Shown here one piece after another: positions 13,297 to 20,828 of a stretch of DNA of 22,909 bases. The DNA comes from a virus. A program made the translations under genes and the position numbers. The notes beneath the pieces were generated by a model. The model made no database searches. It was not told the DNA's origin and saw only the letters and a list, made by a program, of their open reading frames with translations. How positions within the stretch are numbered: position 1 is the first letter of the stretch; each line of letters begins with the position of its first letter. The stretch is taken from positions 1 through 22,909 of IMG/VR virus record IMGVR_UViG_3300025289_000124; one strand, given 5' to 3'.

Positions 13297-13950
13297 ATGT
13301 TGCGTGATACAGCTATACTTTTATTAATGCAAAGATCAGGAAATCTTCAAGATCCGGCTATTCGTGATTTAATGATAGCTGAAATGGATTTTGTACAGAC
13401 AATAGAATTAGAACTAGGGTTGAATCTTCCTTGGTTCTTATTGAGTGAAACATCTAGTATAACGACAATAAGCGGGGAAGCGCGACTTCCAAACCCAACG
13501 GATTTTCTGCGGGAATATGATGACGGAGCTTTGTGGGTGTATGATGTATCACAGAGCAATCCTTGGGGGAAACTCACCAAGGATAGTTATGAGGCTTTAA
13601 TAGCACGTAATTTAGGTAGTGGTCGTCCGCGTTTCTATTCTTTAGTAGGGGAGAACTTTATTCTTTTTCCTACCCCTGATACCGCTTATACGGTGAAGAT
13701 GAAATATTATAAGAAAGGTGTAAGTATTGCAGGCAATTATGGGGGAACGGGAAATGTGGAAAATGTCTGGTTAAAATATGCCCCTGATTTACTGATAGCT
13801 AAGACGGGAGTAATTTATGCTGGGCAATACGATCAAAGCCCCGAACGAGGTCAATTTTTTCAAGCACAAGCACAAGTGGCTTTGAAGCGTGTAATAGATG
13901 AAACTACAGCAAGGGAAAATGCAAATGTAGAGCAAACGATGGGAGATTAA
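13297..13950 (+). CDS. Head-tail adaptor (SU10-adaptor-like)
   Basis: The 217-residue protein joins portal to tail in the family I recognise. Diagnostic pieces are the helical N-terminus (MLRDTAILLLMQRSG then IRDLMIAEMDFVQTIELEL), LPWFLLSE (44-51), the strand-turn RLPNPTDFLREY (63-74), FPTPD (124-128) and WLKYAPDLLIA (158-168), with helical LKRVIDETTAREN near the end. The start is ATG 13297 with AGAGG five bases upstream; the frame continues back into the holin gene without a start signal. This gene is AT-rich (20 of 60 G+C in 13321-13380), unlike the lysis genes before it. It is followed two bases later by the first fibre-tip gene. Confidence 0.8.
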   Translation: MLRDTAILLLMQRSGNLQDPAIRDLMIAEMDFVQTIELELGLNLPWFLLSETSSITTISGEARLPNPTDFLREYDDGALWVYDVSQSNPWGKLTKDSYEALIARNLGSGRPRFYSLVGENFILFPTPDTAYTVKMKYYKKGVSIAGNYGGTGNVENVWLKYAPDLLIAKTGVIYAGQYDQSPERGQFFQAQAQVALKRVIDETTARENANVEQTMGD

Positions 13951-13952
13951 TT

Positions 13953-14600
13953 ATGGCTTTAGAAGATTTAGTGGGAGATAGGTACATAAATGCCTTGTTG
14001 GAATCTAATCCAGTAGGGGCTACTGATGCTAAAAGTTTTTTGGATGAGCACCTTCGGGGTGTGAAGAATGTACTAAAAAAGACGTTTCCCGGCATTATAG
14101 GTCCAGTTACAGCAACACAAAGTGAGCTAAATAATGGATATGCGGCTTATCCTTCTGGAACAAAATCTTTTTTTATACAAGCGGCTGCGCCGTCAGGTTG
14201 GACACAAGATGTAACTTATAATGATATGATGCTGCGTGTTGTTAATACAGCCGGTGGTGGGCTAGGTGGAAGCTGGACAATAAGCGGGGCTACCGTTGGT
14301 TCTACAGTAGTGGCGCAAGCGCAACTTCCAACGCATGCTCATACCGGGGCCTTCTCCGGAGGAACACATGAACACACTTTTCCGGTAGGTGTTAGTGGTG
14401 CTTATACAGGTACAATGCCTGATGAGACTACTGCTAATGATAGTGTCACTTGGACAGAAACAACAAGTACAACAGGGGCGCATCTGCATACTTTCACAAC
14501 AGGCGGTACAGGGGGAGGTACAGGGCATACGCACAGTCTTACAATGGGGGCTCTTTGGCGGCCTTCATATGTGGATGTTATTTGTTGCATACGCGTATAG
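13953..14600 (+). CDS. Tail-collar/fibre-tip protein, paralog 1 (four HxH motifs)
   Basis: The 215-residue protein begins MALEDLVGDRYINALLESNP. An N-terminal virion-anchoring part (1-60) is followed by a stretch (67-100) like that of phage tail-collar proteins, with QAAAPSGWTQD. Four HxH motifs follow at residues 128-130, 139-141, 177-179 and 192-194. In T4 gp37 and gp12 such motifs bind iron in a trimeric needle. The C-terminus LWRPSYVDVICCIRV ends the tip. The segment between the second and third HxH (142-176) differs between paralogs and is a likely tip loop. GGGAG lies seven bases before ATG 13953. Probable receptor-contacting part; function inferred. Confidence 0.78.
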   Translation: MALEDLVGDRYINALLESNPVGATDAKSFLDEHLRGVKNVLKKTFPGIIGPVTATQSELNNGYAAYPSGTKSFFIQAAAPSGWTQDVTYNDMMLRVVNTAGGGLGGSWTISGATVGSTVVAQAQLPTHAHTGAFSGGTHEHTFPVGVSGAYTGTMPDETTANDSVTWTETTSTTGAHLHTFTTGGTGGGTGHTHSLTMGALWRPSYVDVICCIRV

Positions 14601-14612
14601 GGAGAGAGGCTT

Positions 14613-15272
14613 ATGGCTTTAGAAGATTTAACCGGGGATAAGTACATAGATGCGCTGGTTAGTGCTAATCCAGTAGGGACTACTGATAGCATAGCTACTG
14701 TGGATAATCATATTCGGGGCATAAAGAATGTACTAAAGAAGACATTTCCTAACCTTACAGGTCCAGTTACAGTAACAGCAAGTGAGCTAAATGAAAGTTA
14801 TAAAAGTATTCCAGCGGGAACAAAGGCAACTTTTGCACAAGCGGCTGCGCCTTCGGGCTGGACCCAAGATACTTTTCCTAATGATAAGATGTTACGTGTT
14901 GTGAGTACTGCGGGGGGAACTACTGGAGGTGCTTGGGGCATTTCTGGCTTTGTTTTAGCTAATTCTATTCTAACCCAGGCTCAGTTACCTTCACATTCAC
15001 ATACGGTTACGACTAGCACAGATGGGAGTCATACGCATACCTTTCCTCTATTTACTGCCTTCGATGGTTTTAGTACGGGTTTTAGTATGGGTTTTTTCAT
15101 GGTATTTAATTCATCCGCAACAGCAACAAATGTAACAACTCAAAATGGTTCCCATGTGCATACATACACTACAAGTAATATAGGTAATGGGCAGGCTCAT
15201 GGTCACACATTAACTTTTGATGGGGCGTGGCGGCCTTCCTATCTTGATACTATAATTTGCATTCGCGCGTAG
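14613..15272 (+). CDS. Tail-collar/fibre-tip protein, paralog 2 (four HxH motifs)
   Basis: A 219-residue relative of the previous protein, 12 bases downstream. It shares MALEDLTGDKYIDALVS, the QAAAPSGWTQD stretch and the ending WRPSYLDTIICIRA. HxH motifs lie at residues 128-130, 140-142, 181-183 and 196-198. The segment between the second and third (143-180) is rich in Phe and Gly (FDGFSTGFSMGFFMVF), quite unlike paralog 1. GGGAGAGAGG precedes ATG 14613. The first 18 nt (ATGGCTTTAGAAGATTTA) are the same as in paralog 1. Its likely job is an alternative or co-assembled tip. Confidence 0.78.
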   Translation: MALEDLTGDKYIDALVSANPVGTTDSIATVDNHIRGIKNVLKKTFPNLTGPVTVTASELNESYKSIPAGTKATFAQAAAPSGWTQDTFPNDKMLRVVSTAGGTTGGAWGISGFVLANSILTQAQLPSHSHTVTTSTDGSHTHTFPLFTAFDGFSTGFSMGFFMVFNSSATATNVTTQNGSHVHTYTTSNIGNGQAHGHTLTFDGAWRPSYLDTIICIRA

Positions 15273-15281
15273 GGAGGGCTT

Positions 15282-15926
15282 ATGCCACTAGAAGATTTAA
15301 TCGGAGATAAATACATAGATGCCTTGGTTAGCGATAACCCGGTAGGGACTACTGACACATTAAGCACTGTGGATGAGCATCTTCGGGGCATAAAGAATGT
15401 ACTGAAGAAGACGTTTCCTAACCTTACAGGTATTGTGCTAGCAACACAAAATGAATTAAACAATGGATATCGTGGAATTGCTCAGAATACAAAAACATTT
15501 TTCTACCAGGCATCTGCCCCTTCAGGCTGGACACAGACTACTACGCTAAATGATAAAATGATACGCCTTGTTTCCAGCGTTGGTGCAGGTATTGGGGGAG
15601 CTTGGGCGATAACCGGGCATAATTTGGCAGCTACAGTTCTTAGTGCAGCACAAATGCCTAGCCATCAACATACAGGTACGACAACAACTGATGGGGCGCA
15701 TACACATACAGTATCTAGTTATGCATATACTGGTCCTTATGTTAGAATGAGGGGGGCATTCTTTGCACAGACTCTTTCTAATATGACTGTAGATGCAGCG
15801 GGGGCACACTCACATACATCGACGACGAGTAGCATTGGAAATAATCAGGGGCATTCCCATACACTCACGCATGATGGAAACTGGCGACCCGCTTATATTG
15901 ATATAATTGCCTGCACAAAAAATTGA
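15282..15926 (+). CDS. Tail-collar/fibre-tip protein, paralog 3 (four HxH motifs)
   Basis: A 214-residue third copy, nine bases after paralog 2, opening MPLEDLIGDKYIDALVSDNP. HxH motifs lie at residues 128-130, 140-142, 176-178 and 191-193. The C-terminus is WRPAYIDIIACTKN. The segment between the second and third HxH (143-175) reads SSYAYTGPYVRMRGAFFAQ and differs from the other two. AGGGAGG lies four bases before ATG 15282. The conserved linker HLRGIKNVLKKTFPNLTG is nearly shared with paralog 2. The stop is embedded in the Shine-Dalgarno of the next gene. Confidence 0.78.
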   Translation: MPLEDLIGDKYIDALVSDNPVGTTDTLSTVDEHLRGIKNVLKKTFPNLTGIVLATQNELNNGYRGIAQNTKTFFYQASAPSGWTQTTTLNDKMIRLVSSVGAGIGGAWAITGHNLAATVLSAAQMPSHQHTGTTTTDGAHTHTVSSYAYTGPYVRMRGAFFAQTLSNMTVDAAGAHSHTSTTSSIGNNQGHSHTLTHDGNWRPAYIDIIACTKN

Positions 15927-15933
15927 GGTTTTT

Positions 15934-16221
15934 ATGGCTTACAAAAATGCTTGGAATTGTAAGAGGTGTCCGCGAACAAATACAGATCTAGGGTGTCCAG
16001 CTTGGACGGAACTTTTAGAGACTAATATCGCAACGCAAGAAGAACGGATTACAAAAGATTGTCTGTTTATCCTTCTTCCTCGCTTGATGGTAGAGGTGAT
16101 AAAGGTATCTAATAGGCCTGCAGCGGAAATAAGTGCTATGCGTTGTGAGGTAGGAAAAGGTTTTGTACAGATTGCTTCTGTGCTACGGGAATTGCCCATG
16201 CTGGAGAAATTAAATGGCTGA
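15934..16221 (+). CDS. Small CxxC conserved-type protein
   Basis: The 95-residue protein starts at ATG 15934 with GAGG five bases upstream; an in-frame start at 15907 lies inside the fibre gene without that signal. It opens MAYKNAWNCKRCPRTNTDLGCPAW, with Cys9, Cys12, Cys20 and Cys43 in a zinc-ribbon-like arrangement. The rest is helical (FILLPRLMVEVIKVSNRPAAEISAMRCEVGKGFVQIASVL). I have seen similar short phage proteins with this opening but no known function. The stop overlaps the next gene's start by 8 nt. It may be a folding helper for the fibres or nozzle, which is inference. Confidence 0.7.
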   Translation: MAYKNAWNCKRCPRTNTDLGCPAWTELLETNIATQEERITKDCLFILLPRLMVEVIKVSNRPAAEISAMRCEVGKGFVQIASVLRELPMLEKLNG

Positions 16222-17815
16222 GGTATCTATAGAAAATATAGGGAAGATAGGATTAATTCAGGATAGATTACCGCAGGATTTACCCCCGGAGGCTTGGAGT
16301 TATGCGCGGAATATACGTTTTACTGGGAGTGCGGCGCAGAAATTCAAAGGCTATGTAAGTGTCTTTTCGGGTATCGTTGTACAGCCTCTGCATATCCTAC
16401 CCTGGGTAACGGATGTTACAGCTTATTGGATGTATATGAGTGGTGCTCGCATTTACACTGTTACGGGAAGTACACACGCTAACATTACTAGATATGTAAC
16501 AATTCCGGGGGATAATGATTATAGCGGAAATGCTGATACCATCTGGAGTGGTGGTGTGTTTGGCAGTGTTCCTGTATTAAACAATAATACAACACTTGAT
16601 CCGCCTCAGCAGTGGGATAATTCACTAGGGCGAATGAAGGATCTAGCGAATTGGCCGGCAAATACATATGCCGCAACGATAGGATTTTTTAAGAATTTTA
16701 TCCTGGCGATGAATGTTACAGAGGGGGGAACGGCCTACCCACAAGTTATCCGTTGGTCACATCCAGCGGACCCTGGGACTGTACCTTCTAGCTGGGATTA
16801 TACACTTCCAACGACAGATGCTGGGCGGGTCACGCTATCAGAAACAGGTGGTGCTGTTCTTGCCGCAAAAGTGCTCGGGGACATTAATGTTATTTATAAG
16901 GAAGATGCAGTTATTGGGATGCAGTATGTGGGGGGCCAGAATATCTTTCGTTTCTGGACAATGTTTAGTGATTTTGGCCTTTTTAATTCCAGATGTGCTA
17001 CTGAATTTTACCGAAAGCATTTTCTTATAACGGAAAGGGATGTACTTGTACATAATGGGCAAACGGCGGAATCTATTATTGATGATAAAAATAGAGATTA
17101 TCTTTTTAGAAATATTGATGCTGCTAAAAAGAATCATGTTTTTGTTGCTGCCAATCGGAGGGAAAGTGAAATCTGGATTTGTTTCCCTAATCTGACTGCA
17201 TCTGATGTATTTGCCAATGAAGCACTTGTCTGGAATTGGGTAGATAATACGTGGGGGCATAGGGATATTCCAAATATTTCTGTAGCAGAGTTTGGTGTTG
17301 TTACTCCCATAGCGTCTAGCCAATTAATAGATAATTATACAAATACTTTTGACAGCTATACAGATGCTATAGATATTACGACCTATAGTGCTGTTAACCG
17401 AAGGATGCTGATGGCTAGTGGGGTAAACAATAAATTATACACTGTTGATGAGACTAACACGGCAGATGGTACTAGTGAGATTGTTATCTTGGAACGCTTA
17501 GGGTTAGCCCTAGCGGGGCAGGATAGGTTTGGGAACCCAAAAGCTGATTTTTCTCGCGTTAAATTTATACGTGCAGTGTATCCAAAACTTAGGGCAAATG
17601 GTGCTGTCACGATACGAATAGGGGTACAGCAGCAAGCTGGGGGGGCTGTTACTTGGTCAGTAGCCCAAGATTTTAACCCCGCAATAGATAAAAAAATTAG
17701 TTGTCGCTTGCGTGGGGTTTTTATCTGTTTCCGGATTGAATCTGAGATTGACGTTGAATGGGAACTTTATGGTTATACCTTAGATTTAGACCTTATAGGG
17801 AGGGCTGTTAGGTGA
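16214..17815 (+). CDS. Tail nozzle/stabilisation-type protein (putative)
   Basis: The 533-residue protein opens MAEVSIENIGKIGLIQDRLPQDLPPEAW, then SYARNIRFTGSAAQKFKGY, which matches the start of large beta-propeller-like tail proteins in podovirus-type phages. Beta strands with aromatic repeats run along the length, for example YWMYMSGARIYTVTG, KVLGDINVIYKEDAVIGM and ESEIWICFPNL. The C-terminus is SCRLRGVFICFRIESEIDVEWELYGYTLDLDLIG, a typical last blade. By length, position after the adaptor and lack of a tape measure, a nozzle (tail hub extension) is likely. GGAG lies about 7 bases before ATG 16214. Its stop forms a GTGA overlap with the next fibre gene. Confidence 0.65.
   Translation: MAEVSIENIGKIGLIQDRLPQDLPPEAWSYARNIRFTGSAAQKFKGYVSVFSGIVVQPLHILPWVTDVTAYWMYMSGARIYTVTGSTHANITRYVTIPGDNDYSGNADTIWSGGVFGSVPVLNNNTTLDPPQQWDNSLGRMKDLANWPANTYAATIGFFKNFILAMNVTEGGTAYPQVIRWSHPADPGTVPSSWDYTLPTTDAGRVTLSETGGAVLAAKVLGDINVIYKEDAVIGMQYVGGQNIFRFWTMFSDFGLFNSRCATEFYRKHFLITERDVLVHNGQTAESIIDDKNRDYLFRNIDAAKKNHVFVAANRRESEIWICFPNLTASDVFANEALVWNWVDNTWGHRDIPNISVAEFGVVTPIASSQLIDNYTNTFDSYTDAIDITTYSAVNRRMLMASGVNNKLYTVDETNTADGTSEIVILERLGLALAGQDRFGNPKADFSRVKFIRAVYPKLRANGAVTIRIGVQQQAGGAVTWSVAQDFNPAIDKKISCRLRGVFICFRIESEIDVEWELYGYTLDLDLIGRAVR
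17798..17804 (+). promoter_or_regulatory. Ribosome-binding site for the GTG start of the beta-roll fibre
   Basis: GGGAGGG at 17798-17804 lies seven bases before GTG 17812 and inside the nozzle gene end. It justifies the non-ATG start of the fibre. Confidence 0.75.
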
Positions 17816-19284
17816 GTGTGCAATCAGCATTTTCACGTATTATAAGGTATTTACGTCAGATACCCCCTTCCGATATGCGGGATATTCCACGTTATCTTGA
17901 GGATGAATTAGCCCGAATTGAATCTACACTTTCTTTTATACAAGAAGGAAATGGGATTGCGCTTACGGAGGCACCGGCAAAACCTGTAGATGGTATGGTG
18001 GTTATTGCTGATGGTGTATTGTGGAATCCAGGTTTCGGGCCAGGCCTGTATAAGTATAATGGAACACTAGCACTTTGGGGGATTTTTATTACTTCGGGAA
18101 CAAGTAATGTTCTTCTCTTGGATGATCTTATAGATGCGGATACGACAACCTCACCCCCCGTGGTTAATGATAGTCTCAAGTGGAATGGAACAAATTGGGT
18201 TCCTTATACGCCTACTGGTGGAGTCTCTACTTTTATTGCCTTAACAGATACTCCTAGTGCTTACACTTCGCAGGCGCTTAAAACTGTCCGTGTGAATGCC
18301 GGGGAAACGGCTCTGGAATTTTATACGCCTAGCGGAGGTGCTTCCCCTTATTGGGATGATGATGGCGGTTCTCCTGTCACGCCCCCTAGTGCTACAGGTA
18401 GTAAGGCGCTAGCCCTGGGGGATGGTACTGTAGCCGCAGCTATAAGTTCAACTGTTAGTGGTGGAAAGGGGAATACGATTGATAGCGGTTCAAATTATGC
18501 TTTTGTGGGGGGAGGCCTGAATAATACACTAGCCTCAGGTTCTTTTTATGCCGCTGTAGGAGGTGGAACCTACAATTCTATATCTGCTTCGTACTGCACA
18601 ATTAGCGGAGGGGCAAACAATTCTGTAGCTGCAAGTTCTATATACTGCACAATTGGGGGAGGTACTAACAATTCTGTAGATGTAGGTTCTGCACACTGCA
18701 CAATTGGGGGAAGTTATTATAATTCTATAGCTTCAAGTTCTACATACAGCACAATTAGCGGAGGGGCAAACAATTCTGTAGCTGCAAATACTAGTTGCTC
18801 CACAATTCCTGGGGGCCGCTTTGCAAGGACTACTTTATATGGGCAATTTGCATATGCTAGTGGACGATTTAGCGCAGTAGGAGATGCCCAATTAAGCAGC
18901 CTATTAGCACGAGGGGAGAGCACCAGTGCAACGGTAGTAACTCTGTTTTTAGATGGGGGTTTTTATTTACCTGTCATTCCAGCCTCCACAACATGGGGAT
19001 TTGAGATAAAGCTCACAGCTAGGCAGAAATTAGGTAGCGGCACTATAGGAGATTCTAAATTCTGGAAAGCGGAAGGAATAATTAAACGTGATGGAAGTAG
19101 TAATACGGTTTTAGTTGCTGCGGTTGTTCCGACAGTAGTTGCAGGCGATGCAGGAGCTACCTCTTGGGGGGTGACGGTTACTGCTGATGATATTAATGAA
19201 GCACTTAAAATAGAAGTAACTGGTGAGGTGGGTAAAACTATTCGTTGGTTAGCTAATATCCGCATGGTTGAAGTAGGGGCATAG
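17812..19284 (+). CDS. Tail fibre with YadA-head-like repeats
   Basis: The 490-residue protein starts at GTG 17812 (GTGA overlap with the nozzle gene). The N-terminal 50 residues are helical and probably virion-anchoring (MSVQSAFSRIIRYLRQI). Residues about 60-200 are beta-rich with GLYKYNGTLALWG-type fibre repeats. Residues 214-333 hold seven units of about 17 residues with the pattern T-I-[SG]-G-G-x-x-N-[ST]-[VIL], as in the left-handed beta-roll of trimeric adhesin heads. One unit is 15 long. After it come FAYASGRFSAVGDAQ and a C-terminal domain ending KIEVTGEVGKTIRWLANI, known from phage fibres. It probably forms a trimeric fibre that contacts the host surface. Confidence 0.82.
   Translation: MSVQSAFSRIIRYLRQIPPSDMRDIPRYLEDELARIESTLSFIQEGNGIALTEAPAKPVDGMVVIADGVLWNPGFGPGLYKYNGTLALWGIFITSGTSNVLLLDDLIDADTTTSPPVVNDSLKWNGTNWVPYTPTGGVSTFIALTDTPSAYTSQALKTVRVNAGETALEFYTPSGGASPYWDDDGGSPVTPPSATGSKALALGDGTVAAAISSTVSGGKGNTIDSGSNYAFVGGGLNNTLASGSFYAAVGGGTYNSISASYCTISGGANNSVAASSIYCTIGGGTNNSVDVGSAHCTIGGSYYNSIASSSTYSTISGGANNSVAANTSCSTIPGGRFARTTLYGQFAYASGRFSAVGDAQLSSLLARGESTSATVVTLFLDGGFYLPVIPASTTWGFEIKLTARQKLGSGTIGDSKFWKAEGIIKRDGSSNTVLVAAVVPTVVAGDAGATSWGVTVTADDINEALKIEVTGEVGKTIRWLANIRMVEVGA
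18451..18813 (+). repeat. Coding repeat array for the beta-roll fibre
   Basis: This stretch encodes the seven 17-residue units (one shortened to 15) inside the fibre. Two of them share an exact 39-bp segment at 18596-18634 and 18749-18787, offset by 153 nt, or three units. Repeats of this kind can change number by recombination, altering fibre length. Confidence 0.85.
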
Positions 19285-19286
19285 TA

Positions 19287-19721
19287 ATGCAAACAGTAAC
19301 AATCACAGATATCAACACAGAGGATGTACCCCGCCTCTGGCCTTTTGTGTCAGCGCAGATGGAAAGGGCTTTGCGGCATGGGGTTGGAGATTATACCATA
19401 GAGGATTTGTATCAGAATCTCACAAGGGGGCAAATGCGCCTCTGGATTGCCTACAGTGCTGGGGAGATTCTTGCTAGCGCCACCTGTCAGATTGTCAGAC
19501 AGGCCCATGAGAGTGTTTGCTATCTGGTTACATTAGCGGGCGAGGACATGGATGTGTGGGAACATGGTTTGCAGTGTATAGAAGATTGGGCTAGTGCGAA
19601 TGGAGCTGTGAAGATGATAGCACATACGCGGAAAGGGTTGGCTAAACGGTGTAAGGCTTTTGGATATCAGGAAAGACAGATTATCATTCAGAAACCACTA
19701 GTAGCTAGAATCTTACATTAA
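19287..19721 (+). CDS. GNAT-like acetyltransferase-fold protein
   Basis: The 144-residue protein has the size and alternating pattern of a GNAT domain: an N-terminal strand and helices (TITDINTEDVPRLWPFV), a central strand pair (MRLWIAYSAGEILASATCQI, VCYLVTLAG), then a helix with WEHGLQCIEDWASANGAV and the strand KMIAHTRKGLA, ending in GYQERQIIIQKPL. The acetyl-CoA pyrophosphate loop (Q/R-x-x-G-x-G) is not clearly present, so activity is uncertain. Phage genomes often place such proteins beside fibre genes. It may act on a virion or host protein, or be a structural relic. GGGG lies 7 bases before ATG 19287. Family assigned from pattern only. Confidence 0.6.
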   Translation: MQTVTITDINTEDVPRLWPFVSAQMERALRHGVGDYTIEDLYQNLTRGQMRLWIAYSAGEILASATCQIVRQAHESVCYLVTLAGEDMDVWEHGLQCIEDWASANGAVKMIAHTRKGLAKRCKAFGYQERQIIIQKPLVARILH

Positions 19722-19735
19722 TAGGAGTTGATAAA

Positions 19736-20566
19736 ATGGGTGGTGGAAAACCAGCAACACAGACACAGACACAGACACAAGAGACTAAACCATGGGCGGA
19801 GCAGGCACCTTATCTTACGGAACTTTTTGCGCAGGCTCGTCAACAGTTACAGCAGCCAATTCCTTCTTATGTTCCTACAAGTGCAACTACACAACAGGCG
19901 CAAGAAAGGGCAAAGCGTTTTGCTGTGGAGACGGCCCCGCAAACGGGGGAAGCGGCACGTGCTGCTTGGCAGGCGGGGCTTGCGGCACCGGATGTCATGA
20001 GGAATCCAGCTTTGGCCGCAGCAATACAAGGTGCTATTCGTCCCCTAGAACAACAGTTTGCAGAACGAACACTACCAGCCATACGGGGGGAGGCTACGGC
20101 AGGTGGGCAGTATGGAGGTAGTAGACAGGGAATTGCGGAAGGGCTTGCGGCTAGGGGGTTAACTGAGGCAACAGGGGATATTACAGCAGATATGTTATCT
20201 CGAGCGTATGAGAGCGGATTACGGACGCAAATGCAAGCACTCGGTTTAACACCTACGGTGCAGACAGCACAATTGGTACCTGCTGATATTCTAAGTCAAA
20301 TAGGGGGGCAAGAGACGGCGGAAGCTCGAGCAGCTGCTCTTTATCCGTATCAGCAGGAAGCGGCACAGCTACAGGCATTTCAGAATTTAATCTCTGGGCA
20401 GTATGGTGGAACAGTTACGGGAACGGGTGTGGCAACTGCACCAGGCGCGCGGTCTAGTCCGCTTTCAAATGCGGCAGGTGGTGCCGCTATAGGTTTTTCC
20501 ATAACTAAAGAACCTTGGGGGGCCGCAATTGGAGCCCTATCGGGGCTAGTCTTGGGAGGCTTATAA
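19736..20566 (+). CDS. Internal virion/ejection-type protein
   Basis: The 276-residue protein is Ala/Gln-rich. It opens MGGGKPA then four Thr-Gln pairs, coded by a hexamer repeat (19757-19779), then a long helical body. It contains ATAGGQYGGSRQGIAEGLAARG (about 120-141), a motif I know from internal virion proteins of podovirus-type phages. The C-terminus has a glycine-zipper hydrophobic end (AAGGAAIGFSITKEPWGAAIGALSGLVLGGL, about 246-276), suited to membrane insertion. It probably leaves the capsid with the DNA and helps cross the cell envelope. AGGAG lies 8 bases before ATG 19736. The role is inferred from motif and position. Confidence 0.72.
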   Translation: MGGGKPATQTQTQTQETKPWAEQAPYLTELFAQARQQLQQPIPSYVPTSATTQQAQERAKRFAVETAPQTGEAARAAWQAGLAAPDVMRNPALAAAIQGAIRPLEQQFAERTLPAIRGEATAGGQYGGSRQGIAEGLAARGLTEATGDITADMLSRAYESGLRTQMQALGLTPTVQTAQLVPADILSQIGGQETAEARAAALYPYQQEAAQLQAFQNLISGQYGGTVTGTGVATAPGARSSPLSNAAGGAAIGFSITKEPWGAAIGALSGLVLGGL

Positions 20567-20567
20567 T

Positions 20568-20828
20568 ATGGCATTTACACCTGATCAAATGTTTAAGGTT
20601 TACCAGGCACTAACGAAGGCTGATGATAATCAGTTGATGCAGTTTGCAAGTGTGCTTGGGGGTTTACAACTTCCAGTGCCACAAGGAACAGGAGCGGCAC
20701 AAGGGCCACAAGCACCTGAATTACTAAAGACACTGGCACCCGCACCGGCACCGGCACTTCCCTCTACCCCTGGGGTACCGGTACCCTTAGGTTTAGAGCA
20801 AATATTAGGAGGATATAGAAATGCCTGA
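20568..20828 (+). CDS. Small Ala/Pro-rich virion protein
   Basis: The 86-residue protein starts at ATG 20568 with GGGAGG about 8 bases upstream, one base after the previous stop. The N-terminal 33 residues look helical (MAFTPDQMFKVYQALTKADDNQLMQFASVLGGL). The rest is Pro/Ala-rich, with AP repeats around LAPAPAPALPSTPGVPVPLGLEQ. No known family is recognised. It overlaps the start of the next gene by 8 nt. A capsid-internal linker or cofactor for the neighbouring ejection proteins is plausible from context. Confidence 0.7.
   Translation: MAFTPDQMFKVYQALTKADDNQLMQFASVLGGLQLPVPQGTGAAQGPQAPELLKTLAPAPAPALPSTPGVPVPLGLEQILGGYRNA

Noticed and set aside
13953-15926. Diversity-generating retroelement acting on the fibre-tip paralogs
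   Set aside because: No reverse transcriptase or template repeat is present, and the differences are not adenine-specific changes in otherwise identical copies.
17349-17375. Promoter starting TTGACA inside the nozzle gene
   Set aside because: The nearest TATAGA-like -10 is only 13 nt away, and no good hexamer lies at 16-18 nt.
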